Positions 17,190 through 25,663 of a stretch of DNA of 64,000 nucleotides are shown here, one piece after another; position 1 is the stretch's first letter, and each line of letters begins with the position of its first letter. Position numbers and translations under genes: made by a program. The stretch is from Salipiger bermudensis HTCC2601 (lineage in GTDB: Bacteria > Pseudomonadota > Alphaproteobacteria > Rhodobacterales > Rhodobacteraceae): NCBI RefSeq assembly GCF_000153725.1, contig NZ_DS022276.1, positions 1,789,687 to 1,853,686 on the forward strand. The letters run 5' to 3'. Below the pieces are notes generated by a model, which saw nothing but the letters and a program-made list of their open reading frames with translations, did no database searches and was not told the DNA's origin.

Positions 17190-17707
17190 CACACGCCCTC
17201 CCGCTGCTCGGGGTGTCGGTAGACGTGGCAAGTCTGACCGAAGAGCGTGTCTTCGCCCTCGTAATGCGCGCCAAGCCGCAGCGCCAGCGCCCGCGACCGG
17301 TCGTTGGTCGGGTCGATCATGCTGATCAGCCGGGTCAGGCCGAAATGGCGGGCGGCGGCAGAGCGCGCCGCCTCGACAGCCTCGTGGGCATAGCCCTTGC
17401 CCTCGTAGGCGGCGAAGATGCCATACGCCAGTTCCGGCTCGGGCCATTCGATATGGTGCAGCACGCCGGCATGGCCGATCATCTCGCCGCTGTCGCGCAC
17501 GGTGATGTGCCAAAGGCCATAGCCACGCAGCTGCCATTGCCCGGCGCTGCGCAGGAGCATGCGCCAGACCTCGCCGCGCTCGGACGGGCCCCCGACATAT
17601 TTCGAGCGCTCGTCGGCGAAGAAGCCGCAGAGCGGGTCGAGATCCTCGAAGCGCGGGGCACGCAGCACGAGGCGGTCGGTTTCGATCACGGGCACCTCGA
17701 CGCTCAT
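17189..17707 (-). CDS. GNAT acetyltransferase, third of four in tandem
   Basis: A 172-residue paralogue: IETDRLVLRAPRFEDLDPL at the start, then ELAYGIFAAYEGKGYAHEAVEAA for acetyl-CoA binding and MIDPTNDRSRALALRLGA near the end. Its ATG overlaps the previous gene by four bases. Compared with the neighbours it has SKYVGGPSERGEVW in place of the ARFMGGPLP-type segment, so the copies have diverged in the acceptor region. Confidence 0.85.
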   Translation of the reverse strand: MSVEVPVIETDRLVLRAPRFEDLDPLCGFFADERSKYVGGPSERGEVWRMLLRSAGQWQLRGYGLWHITVRDSGEMIGHAGVLHHIEWPEPELAYGIFAAYEGKGYAHEAVEAARSAAARHFGLTRLISMIDPTNDRSRALALRLGAHYEGEDTLFGQTCHVYRHPEQREGV

Positions 17708-18234
17708 CCCAGAACCTCCTCGGGTCCGGGATGGCGATAGAGCATGTCTTCGCCCATGCTGTAATTCATGTAGGTGCGCTCGTACGTGGCACCCATGCGC
17801 TCGGCCAGCGCCACCGAACGGGTGTTGCCCGGCACGATGTTCGAGGTCAGCGTGGTCAGCCCGAGATCCTCGTAGGCGTAGCGACGCACGCGCTCGGCGG
17901 CCTCGCGGGCGATGCCGCGGCCCTCGAAACCCTCGAAGACCACCCAGCCGATTTCCGGCTCGGGCCAACCCTCGGGATTCCAGATGCCGGAGATGCCGGC
18001 GGGCTGGCCGGTCTCTTTCATCTCGATGGTGAAGTAGCCGTAGCCGCGCAGCTGCCAGTGGCCGATATTGAGCGCGAACCAGCGCCAAGCGTCGCCGCGA
18101 TGGTCGTAGCCGCCGAAGCCATCGGCGCGTTCGCGGTCGAGCAGGAAGGCGATCATCGGCTCGGCATCGGTTGCTTCCGGGCCGCGCAGGATCAGGCGCT
18201 CGGTCTCGAGGCGGGGGGCGTTGGGCACGATCAT
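17704..18234 (-). CDS. GNAT acetyltransferase, second of four in tandem
   Basis: A 176-residue paralogue: LETERLILRGPEATDAEPM at the start, then EIGWVVFEGFEGRGIAREAAERV for acetyl-CoA binding and NIVPGNTRSVALAERMGA. It has ADGFGGYDHRGDAW where the first and fourth copies have RFMGGPL. Start and stop each overlap the neighbouring gene by four bases (ATGA), which implies coupled translation. Confidence 0.85.
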   Translation of the reverse strand: MIVPNAPRLETERLILRGPEATDAEPMIAFLLDRERADGFGGYDHRGDAWRWFALNIGHWQLRGYGYFTIEMKETGQPAGISGIWNPEGWPEPEIGWVVFEGFEGRGIAREAAERVRRYAYEDLGLTTLTSNIVPGNTRSVALAERMGATYERTYMNYSMGEDMLYRHPGPEEVLG

Positions 18235-18764
18235 GCGTAGGCCTCCGGGCTGCCATCCGCATCGGCGCGGTGACGGTAGACCACGGTCTCCGCCGGGGTC
18301 TCGCCCGCGGGCAGCGGCGCGTCCTCGTCATGCTTGGCGCCAAGCCGCTCGGCCAGCGCGATGGAACGGTCGTTGCCGGGGGTGATGTAAGAGACCAGCG
18401 ACTCGAAGCCGTTTTCCCACGCCCAGTGCAACGCCGCCTGCGCCGCCTCGGCGGCATAGCCCTTGCCTTCGGCGCCCTCGAGCAGGGTCCAGCCGATCTC
18501 GGCCTCGGGGAAATGCGGCGGCTGCGACAGGCCGACCTGCCCGACGAAGCTGCCGTCCCTGGTTTCGATGCCCCAGTAGCCGAAGCCCCGCAGGTCCCAC
18601 ATGCCCACCTCGGACGCAATCCAGCGCCACGCTTCCTTGCGCGGAAGCGGGCCACCCATGAAGCGCGCGCGGTCGGTCTCGAACAGGTCGCAAAGCGCCT
18701 CGAGATCGGCCAGAACGTGGCCTCGCAGGGTCAGCCGGGGGGTATGGAGGACGGGGGCGGGCAC
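18231..18764 (-). CDS. GNAT acetyltransferase, first of four in tandem
   Basis: A 177-residue paralogue: LHTPRLTLRGHVLADLEAL at the start, ARFMGGPLPRKEAWRW, then EIGWTLLEGAEGKGYAAEAAQAA for acetyl-CoA binding and YITPGNDRSIALAERLGA. It starts four bases after the ffh stop. The four copies are close paralogues by motif order and length and probably arose by tandem duplication. Confidence 0.85.
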   Translation of the reverse strand: MPAPVLHTPRLTLRGHVLADLEALCDLFETDRARFMGGPLPRKEAWRWIASEVGMWDLRGFGYWGIETRDGSFVGQVGLSQPPHFPEAEIGWTLLEGAEGKGYAAEAAQAALHWAWENGFESLVSYITPGNDRSIALAERLGAKHDEDAPLPAGETPAETVVYRHRADADGSPEAYA

Positions 18765-18768
18765 GGGC

Positions 18769-20277
18769 TTACTTCTTCTTCCCCATGCCGCTCAGGCCGG
18801 GCGGCAGGCCACCGCCGCCACCCATGCCGGGCAGGCCGCCGGGCATCCGGCCGCCCATCGCCTTGGCCGCCTGTTCCAGCGCCTTGGGGTCCATCTGGTT
18901 CGGGTCCATGCCCTCGGGCATGCCGCCTTTGCCGAACATGCCCTTCATGGCCTGTTTCAGCATGCCGCCTTTGCCCATCTTGCCCATCTTCTTCATCATG
19001 TCGGACATCTGGCGCTGCATCTTCAGCAGCTTGTTGAGATCCGACACTTCCATGCCAGCACCCTTGGCGATGCGCTTCTTGCGCGACGCCTGCAGGAGCT
19101 GCGGGTTGGCGCGCTCCTTCTTGGTCATGGAGTTGATCAGGGCGATCTGCTGCTTGAGGATCTTGTCGTCGATCCCCGCGCCGTCCATCTGCTTGGCCAT
19201 CTTGGCGGCGCCGGGCAGCATCTGCATCATGCCTTCCATGCCGCCCATCTTGATCATCTGCTCGAGCTGCATCTTCAGGTCGTTCATGTTGAACTGACCC
19301 TTGGAGAAGCGCTTCATCATGCGCTCGGCCTGCTCGGCCTCGAGCGTCTGCTGCGCCTTCTCGACCAGCGCGACGATGTCGCCCATGCCGAGGATGCGGC
19401 CCGCGACACGGTCCGGCTCGAAGGTCTCGAGCGCGTCCATCTTCTCGCCGAGACCGACGAACTTGATCGGCTTGCCGGTGACCGCGCGCATCGACAGCGC
19501 CGCACCGCCGCGGCCGTCGCCGTCCATCCGGGTCAGAACCACGCCGGTGATGCCGATGCGGGTGTCGAAGTTCTCGGCGGTGTGCACCGCGTCCTGGCCG
19601 GTAAGGCCGTCGACCACCAGCAGCGTTTCGCGCGGGTTGGCGACGTCGCGCACTGCCTCGACCTGCGCCATCAGCTCTTCGTCGATCGACAGGCGACCGG
19701 CGGTGTCGAGCATGTAGACATCGTAGCCGCCGAGGCCCGCCTGGGTCTTGGCGCGCTTGGCGATCGCGACCGGGTCCTCGCCCTTGACGATCGGCAGCGT
19801 GTCGACGCCGATCTGGGTGCCGAGGATGGCGAGCTGTTCCATGGCGGCGGGGCGGTTGACGTCAAGCGAGGCCATCAGGACCTTCTTGCCGTCGCGCTCC
19901 TTGAGCCGCCGGGCGAGCTTGGCGGTGGTGGTGGTCTTGCCGCCGCCTTGCAGGCCGACCATCAGGATCGGCGCCGGCGGGCTGTCGACGCGCAGCGAGC
20001 CGGGCTCGCCTTCGCCGGCGAGCACGGCGATGAGCTCGTCATGGACGATCTTGACGACCTGCTGGCCCGGCGTGACCGACTTGGTGACCGCAGCGCCGGT
20101 CGCCTTTTTCTCGACCGCCTTGATGAACTGGCGCGCCACCGGCAGCGAGACGTCGGCCTCGAGCAGGGCGACACGCACCTCGCGCAGCGCGGTGCGGACG
20201 TCGTCCTCGGACAGCGCGCCCTGTTTCGTCAGCCGGTCGAAGACGCCGCCAAGGCGCTCTGATAGATTCTCGAACAT
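18769..20277 (-). CDS. ffh: Signal recognition particle GTPase Ffh
   Basis: A 502-residue SRP subunit that, with 4.5S RNA, targets inner-membrane proteins to FtsY and SecYEG. The N domain is followed by the G domain with P-loop GLQGGGKTTTTAKL (about residues 105-118), DTAGRL and TRMDGDGRGG. The C-terminal M domain is methionine-rich (QMSDMMKKMGKMGKGGMLKQ) and ends in a Gly/Met/Pro tail, MGGGGGLPPGLSGMGKKK. The frame is open further upstream, but the ATG at 20277 (MFENLSERLGG) is the family start. It is the first gene of the minus-strand operon. Confidence 0.97.
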   Translation of the reverse strand: MFENLSERLGGVFDRLTKQGALSEDDVRTALREVRVALLEADVSLPVARQFIKAVEKKATGAAVTKSVTPGQQVVKIVHDELIAVLAGEGEPGSLRVDSPPAPILMVGLQGGGKTTTTAKLARRLKERDGKKVLMASLDVNRPAAMEQLAILGTQIGVDTLPIVKGEDPVAIAKRAKTQAGLGGYDVYMLDTAGRLSIDEELMAQVEAVRDVANPRETLLVVDGLTGQDAVHTAENFDTRIGITGVVLTRMDGDGRGGAALSMRAVTGKPIKFVGLGEKMDALETFEPDRVAGRILGMGDIVALVEKAQQTLEAEQAERMMKRFSKGQFNMNDLKMQLEQMIKMGGMEGMMQMLPGAAKMAKQMDGAGIDDKILKQQIALINSMTKKERANPQLLQASRKKRIAKGAGMEVSDLNKLLKMQRQMSDMMKKMGKMGKGGMLKQAMKGMFGKGGMPEGMDPNQMDPKALEQAAKAMGGRMPGGLPGMGGGGGLPPGLSGMGKKK

Positions 20278-20741
20278 GGGGCCGCTGGCCTCCCGTCTGT
20301 TGTCCTTGTGCCCTCCCGAGATAGGGACGGCGGCGCGATGAGTCATCGGGGCAATGCAGAATGGCCCCCGTGGGCGCAACGCGCTGACGGAGGGCGATCC
20401 CGGGCAAACCCCAAGGGACCGGAGGCGCAATAAGGCTTCCGGAGTCGCCCCGCGGATACGGCGCGCGGGCCTGCGAGTCAAGCTTTACGGGCTTTGCAGG
20501 TGCAGCAATCGTTGGTCCCACATGTTGCCGCGGCACACGTGATGCGCTAGCTGGACTCCGCAGCGGCATCGGCTGGCGGGAGACTGCTCCGAGGTTGGGC
20601 TTTGGCTGCGGCAGACTGCGCAAAAATAGCACAGGTGGTTATTTTGCGCGCGGAATGCTGCCGGTGCGAGAATTCAGGCTGGTCGATTCGGCCTTTTGCC
20701 GCTAAGGAAAGTACGAGAAACGCTCATTTTTGAGGTGAAGA
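20278..20741. other. Intergenic region between ffh and the small secreted protein gene
   Basis: About 460 bases between divergent genes, presumably holding both promoters. I looked for the SRP RNA (the GGAAGCAGCC-type tetraloop hairpin) and for tRNA cloverleaves and saw neither. The part near 20640-20740 is lower in GC than its surroundings and is the likely promoter zone of the downstream small gene. Confidence 0.5.
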
Positions 20742-20990
20742 ATGAAACTGAAGTCTCTTATGACCTCCGCAGCCATCCTCGGCATGGTTGCTTCCTCCGC
20801 AGCATACGCAGCTGGCCCGACCGAAGTCGTGGTGGAAGACGATCCCTACGCGCTGGCCGCTCCGGCAAGCTCGTCGTCGGACGCAGGGACCATCGCGGCC
20901 ATCGTCGGTGGCGCCGCGCTGATCGCTCTGATCGCGTCGTCGTCGGACGGCTCGTCCAGCAGCAGCAGCAGCAGCTCGACCAGCGACTGA
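20742..20990 (+). CDS. Small secreted protein with serine tail, function unknown
   Basis: An 82-residue product with a Sec signal peptide (AAILGMVASSAAYA, cleavage near residue 23), a short acidic stretch, a hydrophobic segment (AGTIAAIVGGAALIALIA, about 48-65) and a tail of almost only serine. Part of the tail is coded by a run of AGC triplets (20958-20975), a possible slippage site. GAGGTGAAG stands at the right distance before the ATG and a good terminator follows, so this is a monocistronic, expressed unit. I recognise no family beyond small single-pass proteins of this kind in roseobacters. Confidence 0.7.
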   Translation: MKLKSLMTSAAILGMVASSAAYAAGPTEVVVEDDPYALAAPASSSSDAGTIAAIVGGAALIALIASSSDGSSSSSSSSSTSD

Positions 20991-21042
20991 GCTCATTGCT
21001 GAGCACGTCGGGGTCGTACCGCCCCGTCGCAGAGAATTTGAG

Positions 21043-21072
21043 ATGCGCCCCCGCTTGCGAGGGCGCATTTTT
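21043..21072 (+). terminator. Terminator after the small secreted protein gene
   Basis: ATGCGCCC (21043-21050) pairs with GGGCGCAT (21061-21068), with a small inner CGC-GCG stem, and five T follow. Confidence 0.8.
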
Positions 21073-21222
21073 CTTGGGCATCGACGATCTTTCCGGTGTC
21101 GCGGCCTTCCGCCCGGCCCGCCGGCATGCTGCCCGGAGAATCTCTTTTCCCGTCGCGTGCTTGCAACGCGGTGATGGTTCGTACCATACCGGGTTGAGTG
21201 TGATCCGAAGCGTGGACCTAGA

Positions 21223-22104
21223 ATGACCAACTGGGATGAGATCCGCACCGCCTACCAGGTGGCGCGACTGGGAACCGTCAGCGGCGCGGCCGAGGTTCTC
21301 GGAGTTCACCACGCCACGGTGATCCGGCATATCGACGCGCTCGAGGCGCGCATGGGCGTGAAACTCTTCCAGCGCCACGCCCGCGGATATACCCCCACCG
21401 AGGCCGGGCAGGATCTGGCCCGGGTGGCGCAGGCCACAGATGACCAGTTCCAGCAACTCGCCGGTCGCATCAAGGGGCAGGGCGAGGGGGTCTCGGGCGA
21501 ACTTCTCGTCACGTCGCTGATCAATTTCTCGCCGTTGATGGTCGGGGCGCTGGAGTCCTTCCGCGAGGCTCATCCCGAAATCGTGGTGCGCTACCTGACC
21601 GGCACGCGTCTTTTCCGGCTTGAATACGGCGAGGCCCACGTGGCGCTCCGGGCGGGCTCTGCCCCGCAGGAGCCGGACAACGTGGTGCAGCCCTTCGCGC
21701 GGCAGGCGGTGGCGCTTTTCGGGGCGCGCAGCTACATTGAGCGGCGCGGCAAGCCCGACAGTGTCGAGGCCCTGCAGAGCCATGATTTCGTCGGCTATGA
21801 CGATCCCGATTCCCGCGCGCCCTACGCTATCTGGATGAAGAAGCACGTCCCGTTCGAGCGCGTGGTGTTCCGCGCCGAGGACGGTCGCGTGCAGCAGGAG
21901 GCGGTGCGTGCCGGCGCCGGGCTCGGCTTCATGGCCGAGCAGGAGGGCCGCGCCGACCCCGATCTGGTCCAGATCCTGCCCGCGCAGGAAGACTGGTCCT
22001 CGCCGCTGTGGCTGGTGACCCATGTCGACCTGCACCGGACTCCCAAGGTTCAGGCCTTCCTGAAACATCTCAAGGATTACGCGACGGAGCGCGACAAGGC
22101 GTGA
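21223..22104 (+). CDS. LysR-family transcriptional regulator
   Basis: A 293-residue regulator. The N-terminal helix-turn-helix is GTVSGAAEVLGVHHATVIRHIDALEARMGVKLFQR in outline (about residues 17-50), and a periplasmic-binding-like effector domain follows (about 90-290). The co-inducer is unknown. Its stop overlaps the GTG of the next gene (GTGA), an EamA-type exporter, so the two are translated together; LysR genes are more often divergent from their target. Confidence 0.88.
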   Translation: MTNWDEIRTAYQVARLGTVSGAAEVLGVHHATVIRHIDALEARMGVKLFQRHARGYTPTEAGQDLARVAQATDDQFQQLAGRIKGQGEGVSGELLVTSLINFSPLMVGALESFREAHPEIVVRYLTGTRLFRLEYGEAHVALRAGSAPQEPDNVVQPFARQAVALFGARSYIERRGKPDSVEALQSHDFVGYDDPDSRAPYAIWMKKHVPFERVVFRAEDGRVQQEAVRAGAGLGFMAEQEGRADPDLVQILPAQEDWSSPLWLVTHVDLHRTPKVQAFLKHLKDYATERDKA

Positions 22105-22979
22105 GCCCGGCAAGTCAGGGCCACCTCGCGATGCTGAGCTTCTCGGCGCTGGTCGCGGGCTCTTTCGCCATGGGATCGCTCGCGGCGCCGCATATCGCGC
22201 CGACGGCTTTGAACGCGGTGCGCTTCGTGCTTGCAGGGCTGATCCTGTCGGGCGTGGCGGCTGCCAGCGGGAAGGTGACACGCGCCTCGCTTGAGGCGCC
22301 GTGGCGCTACCTCGTGCTTGGCGGGCTGATGATCGCGTATTTCGTGCTGATGTTCGAAGGCCTCAAGACCGCGGCCCCGGTGAGCATGTCGGCGGTCTTC
22401 ACCCTGACGCCGCTGATGGCGGCGGGTTTCGGCTGGCTGCTGATGCGTCAGCGCATGACCGGGCGGATGGCGCTGGCCCTCGCGGTGGGCGCCGTCGGCG
22501 CGCTGTGGGTCATCTTCGACGGCAGCCTTCAGGCGGCGCTGCGGTTCGGCGTCGGGCGCGGCGAGGCGGTCTACTTCGTCGGCTGTGCCGCCCACGCCGT
22601 CTATGCGCCGCTCGTGCGCAAGCTGAACCGTGGTGAGCCGGCGCTGGTCTTCACGCTCTGGACCAACCTTGCGGGTACGGCAATGCTGCTGATCTGGGGG
22701 TGGCCCGCGCTGATGGCGACGGACTGGACAGCGCTGCCGCCGATCGTCTGGATCACCATCGCCTACACTGCCATCGCCGCCACCGCGGCCACTTTCGTGC
22801 TCCTGCAGTTCGCGGCGCTGCGCCTGCCCTCGGCCAAGGTCATGGCTTATACCTACCTCACCCCGTCCTGGGTCATCCTCTGGACGCTGGTGCTGGGGCA
22901 GGGGGTGCCGCCGGCGGTGATCCTCGTTGGTGTGGCGCTGACCGTGGTGGCGCTGCTGCTGCTGCTCAAGAACGAGTGA
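22101..22979 (+). CDS. EamA/DMT-family exporter
   Basis: A 292-residue inner-membrane protein of the drug/metabolite transporter superfamily with ten hydrophobic segments in two EamA repeats. ALNAVRFVLAGLIL lies in the first repeat and ATFVLLQFAALRLPSAKVMAYTYLTP in the second. The frame continues upstream, but GTG at 22101 overlaps the LysR stop and gives a start (MSPASQGHLAMLSF) typical of the family. The substrate is unknown; many relatives export amino acids or metabolites. Confidence 0.85.
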   Translation: MSPASQGHLAMLSFSALVAGSFAMGSLAAPHIAPTALNAVRFVLAGLILSGVAAASGKVTRASLEAPWRYLVLGGLMIAYFVLMFEGLKTAAPVSMSAVFTLTPLMAAGFGWLLMRQRMTGRMALALAVGAVGALWVIFDGSLQAALRFGVGRGEAVYFVGCAAHAVYAPLVRKLNRGEPALVFTLWTNLAGTAMLLIWGWPALMATDWTALPPIVWITIAYTAIAATAATFVLLQFAALRLPSAKVMAYTYLTPSWVILWTLVLGQGVPPAVILVGVALTVVALLLLLKNE

Positions 22980-22982
22980 CGG

Positions 22983-23336
22983 TCAGACCCGGTCCTGGTC
23001 CTGGATCGCAGGCCCGGTTCCGAGCTCCTCGGCGAGGAAACGCTCGAAGGCGTCGAGATTGACCGGCTCGACAAGCCCGAACCCCACCATCCAGACCGAG
23101 GCCTCGCGCAGCGCATCCGGCTCGAGCTTGCACCATTTCACGCGGCCACGCTTTTCCTGGCTGATCAGTCCGGCCGCAGCGAGGATGGCGAGGTGCTTGG
23201 AGACCGCCGCAAGCGACATCTCGAAGGGGTCTGCCACGTCGGTCACCGCCATGTCGTCCTCGAGCAGCATCGCGAGGATGCGGCGGCGGGTCGGGTCTGC
23301 GAGGGCGGCAAAAACGGCGGAGAGCGTGTCGGTCAT
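22983..23336 (-). CDS. ArsR-type winged-helix regulator
   Basis: A 117-residue repressor. ALADPTRRRILAMLLEDDMAVTDVADPFEMSLAAVSKHLAIL in outline (about residues 11-52) is the ArsR winged helix. The recognised metal-site cysteines and the paired redox cysteines of SqrR/BigR are absent; one Cys stands in VKWCKLEP. It is of the SdpR/autorepressor-like kind. It faces the EamA gene tail to tail with a three-base gap. Its target is unknown. Confidence 0.85.
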   Translation of the reverse strand: MTDTLSAVFAALADPTRRRILAMLLEDDMAVTDVADPFEMSLAAVSKHLAILAAAGLISQEKRGRVKWCKLEPDALREASVWMVGFGLVEPVNLDAFERFLAEELGTGPAIQDQDRV

Positions 23337-23528
23337 GTCGCCATAAGCCGTGCCGCCGATGGCATCGTCAAGCCGGTCTCGGCCATGCTCAACCGCGCAG
23401 TTGAATAAGGAATGGCGCCTCCGTTGGCGCTAACCTGGCGCCGGGGGCTTTGATGTGAGAGAGGGTGTGAATTTAAAAACATTAGATATCAGAGCCTTAA
23501 GGTGTCTTGATCGTCTGTTCACCGGTTC

Positions 23529-23557
23529 TTGACTCGGGGCGCTCCGCCGCATAGCAA
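23529..23557 (+). promoter_or_regulatory. Likely promoter of the ATP synthase F0 operon
   Basis: TTGACT (23529-23534) and TAGCAA (23552-23557) are 17 bases apart and 28 bases before the GTG of atpI. The -35 matches the CTTGAC type favoured in alphaproteobacteria; the -10 is weak. Confidence 0.5.
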
Positions 23558-23585
23558 CATCGCGAAACTCCTTTTGGACTGAACA

Positions 23586-23933
23586 GTGAGCGACCCCGAT
23601 CCGAAGCAGCAACTCGATGCGCTGGAGGCGAAGATCGCGGCGGCCAAGGCCGCCCGGGAAAGCGACAAGGTCCATCAGGAGGAACATTATTCCCAGGCAC
23701 AGCTCGCCTGGCGGATGGTCACGGAGATGGTTGCCGGTCTCGGGATCGGTTTTGGCATCGGATACGGGCTTGATGTGCTGTTTGGCACCACCCCGTTCCT
23801 CATGGTGCTGTTCACATTGCTGGGGGTCGTGGCGGGTATCCGGGTGATGCTGCGCAGCGCCGCCGAAATCCAGCAGGCGCAACTGGCCAAGCAGGCCGGA
23901 GAAGACGAGAAGAGGGATCGCAATGGCGACTGA
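23586..23933 (+). CDS. atpI: ATP synthase-associated protein AtpI/AtpZ
   Basis: A 115-residue inner-membrane protein with a charged N-terminal helix and two hydrophobic hairpin segments ([20 protein letters not shown] and [19 protein letters not shown] in outline). AtpI helps c-ring assembly or Mg/Ca transport in several bacteria. It starts at GTG and its end overlaps atpB by 11 bases. The operon order atpI-B-E-F'-F is that of alphaproteobacteria, in which the F1 genes are elsewhere; none is in this window. Confidence 0.85.
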   Translation: MSDPDPKQQLDALEAKIAAAKAARESDKVHQEEHYSQAQLAWRMVTEMVAGLGIGFGIGYGLDVLFGTTPFLMVLFTLLGVVAGIRVMLRSAAEIQQAQLAKQAGEDEKRDRNGD

Positions 23934-24717
23934 AGCAACGCACGGTGCTGAGATGGCCGGACACGGCGCAGAGAACGCCGCCGAAACGGGTGGTCTCGTC
24001 TTCCACCCGATGGACCAGTTCATCGTCAAGCCGCTGTTCGGCGACGGTGCGGTTGGCATGTTCACCATCACCAACGTCACCCTGTGGATGCTGATCGCGA
24101 TCCTCGTGATCGTCGCGCTGATGGTGTTCGGCACCTCGCGCCGCGCTGTCGTTCCCTCGCGCAGCCAGTCGGTGGCCGAGCTTGCCTACGGCTTCATTCA
24201 CAAGATGGTCGAGGACGTGGCCGGCAAGGACGGGCTCGTCTACTTCCCCTACATCATGACGCTGTTCATGTTCATCGTGATCGCCAACTTCCTCGGCCTG
24301 ATCCCGATGAGCTTCACCACCACCTCGCACTTCGCGGTGACCGTGGTTCTGGCGCTCTGCGTGTTCCTCGGCGTGACCATCCTCGGCTTCGTCAAGAACG
24401 GTGCCTCCTTCCTGAGCCTGTTCTGGGTGTCGTCGGCGCCGATGGCGCTGCGCCCGGTCCTGGCGATCATCGAGATCATCTCGTACTTCGTGCGCCCGGT
24501 CAGCCACTCCATTCGTCTTGCCGGCAACGTCATGGCGGGCCACGCGGTTCTCAAGGTGTTCGCAGGCTTCGCTGCCGTCGCCGCGATCTCGCCGCTGACC
24601 ATCGTCGCGATCACCGCGATCTACGGTCTCGAGGTTCTGGTGGCCTTCATTCAGGCCTACGTCTTCACGATCCTCACCTGCGTCTACCTCAAGGACGCAC
24701 TGCATCCGCACCATTGA
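23923..24717 (+). CDS. atpB: ATP synthase F0 subunit a
   Basis: A 264-residue membrane protein that forms the proton half-channels next to the c-ring. The essential arginine is in [15 protein letters not shown] (about residue 196), followed by the final helices ending in [28 protein letters not shown] in outline. Length and order fit the alphaproteobacterial type. It overlaps atpI. Confidence 0.97.
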   Translation: MATEATHGAEMAGHGAENAAETGGLVFHPMDQFIVKPLFGDGAVGMFTITNVTLWMLIAILVIVALMVFGTSRRAVVPSRSQSVAELAYGFIHKMVEDVAGKDGLVYFPYIMTLFMFIVIANFLGLIPMSFTTTSHFAVTVVLALCVFLGVTILGFVKNGASFLSLFWVSSAPMALRPVLAIIEIISYFVRPVSHSIRLAGNVMAGHAVLKVFAGFAAVAAISPLTIVAITAIYGLEVLVAFIQAYVFTILTCVYLKDALHPHH

Positions 24718-24724
24718 CGTAGCG

Positions 24725-24742
24725 GCGGGGCCCGCGCCCCGC
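24725..24742 (+). other. Intercistronic hairpin before atpE
   Basis: GCGGGG and CCCCGC (24725-24730 and 24737-24742) form a GC-only stem shortly after the atpB stop. No T-run follows. It may help to process or stabilise the atpE message. Confidence 0.4.
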
Positions 24743-24796
24743 TCTACCCCGCAGAACACCCCTATCGATCACTTCCACACGTAAGGAGATACCACC

Positions 24797-25021
24797 ATGG
24801 AAGGTCAACTCGCACACATCGGCGCAGGTCTCGCAGGTCTCGGCACCGGTCTCGCCGCACTTGGTGTGGGCAACGTCGCCGCGAACTTCCTCGCCGGCGC
24901 GCTGCGCAACCCCTCGGCTGCTGCTTCGCAGACCGCGACCCTGTTCATCGGCATCGCATTCGCCGAAGCACTGGGCATCTTCTCCTTCCTCGTTGCTCTG
25001 CTGCTGATGTTCGCCGTCTAA
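24797..25021 (+). CDS. atpE: ATP synthase F0 subunit c
   Basis: A 74-residue hairpin of two hydrophobic helices; many copies form the proton-driven ring. The polar loop is LRNPSAA, and the proton-carrying glutamate is in [11 protein letters not shown] (about residue 59). AAGGAG precedes the ATG at good distance. It is flanked by hairpins on both sides (24725-24742 and 25047-25076), consistent with its need for higher expression than neighbouring genes. Confidence 0.97.
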   Translation: MEGQLAHIGAGLAGLGTGLAALGVGNVAANFLAGALRNPSAAASQTATLFIGIAFAEALGIFSFLVALLLMFAV

Positions 25022-25046
25022 TCGACGGAACGAAAATCCTTACGCG

Positions 25047-25076
25047 CGGGCGGTCCCGTCCCTGACGGGCCGCCCG
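25047..25076 (+). other. Strong intercistronic hairpin after atpE
   Basis: CGGGCGG (25047-25053) pairs with CCGCCCG (25070-25076), and the inner CCCGTC (25055-25060) pairs with GACGGG (25064-25069); one T is bulged. There is no T-run. A stem like this at the 3' end of atpE could protect the upstream message from exonucleases or lower read-through into the b subunits. Confidence 0.55.
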
Positions 25077-25107
25077 ATGTAGAGACAACGTTCCGACGGA
25101 GGACGAC

Positions 25108-25659
25108 ATGGCGACAGAACCCATCGCCGGAGAATTCGCGAGCGCCTGCGTGGACAGCCATGGCTCTGCCATCGGCATGCCCCAGCTGTGCGCTGAGTGG
25201 ATCCCGAACCAGGTCTTCTGGCTTGTCATCACGCTTGTGGTGATTTTCTTCGTGCTGTCGCGCATCGCTCTGCCGCGGATCGCATCCGTCCTGGCCGAGC
25301 GCCAGGGCACGATCACGAATGACATCGCCGCCGCAGAGGAGCTGAAGCGCCAATCCGCCGACGCCGAAGCGGCGTACGACAAGGCGCTCGCGGATGCCCG
25401 TGCCGAGGCCCAGGCCATCGGTCAGCAGACCCGCGACGAGATCAAGGCGCAACTCGACGAGGCGACCCGCGAAGCGGACGCCCAGATCGCGGAAAAGACC
25501 GCCGAGTCGGAAGCGGCCATCGCCGAAATCCGTGCCTCGGCCCTCGCGAATGTCGAGATCGTCGCAAAGGACACCGCGGCAGCCATCGTGGCAGCCCTTG
25601 GTGGCAAGGCGGATCAGGCAGCCATCTCTTCGGCTGTCGACAACCGGATGAAAGGGTGA
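25108..25659 (+). CDS. ATP synthase F0 subunit b'
   Basis: A 183-residue stalk subunit with one membrane segment ([19 protein letters not shown], about residues 37-55) followed by a long charged helix rich in Ala, Glu and Lys. It pairs with subunit b in the peripheral stalk of alphaproteobacterial and chloroplast-type enzymes. About 36 residues come before the membrane helix. It is four bases from atpF. The gene is also named atpF2 or atpG in related genomes. Confidence 0.93.
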   Translation: MATEPIAGEFASACVDSHGSAIGMPQLCAEWIPNQVFWLVITLVVIFFVLSRIALPRIASVLAERQGTITNDIAAAEELKRQSADAEAAYDKALADARAEAQAIGQQTRDEIKAQLDEATREADAQIAEKTAESEAAIAEIRASALANVEIVAKDTAAAIVAALGGKADQAAISSAVDNRMKG

Positions 25660-25663
25660 GCCG

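Noticed and set aside
20278-20741. SRP RNA gene next to ffh
   Set aside because: The conserved tetraloop hairpin was not found on either strand.
22983-23336. ArsR-type gene as the SqrR repressor of the sulfide operators
   Set aside because: It lacks the two conserved redox cysteines of SqrR/BigR and has no operator nearby.
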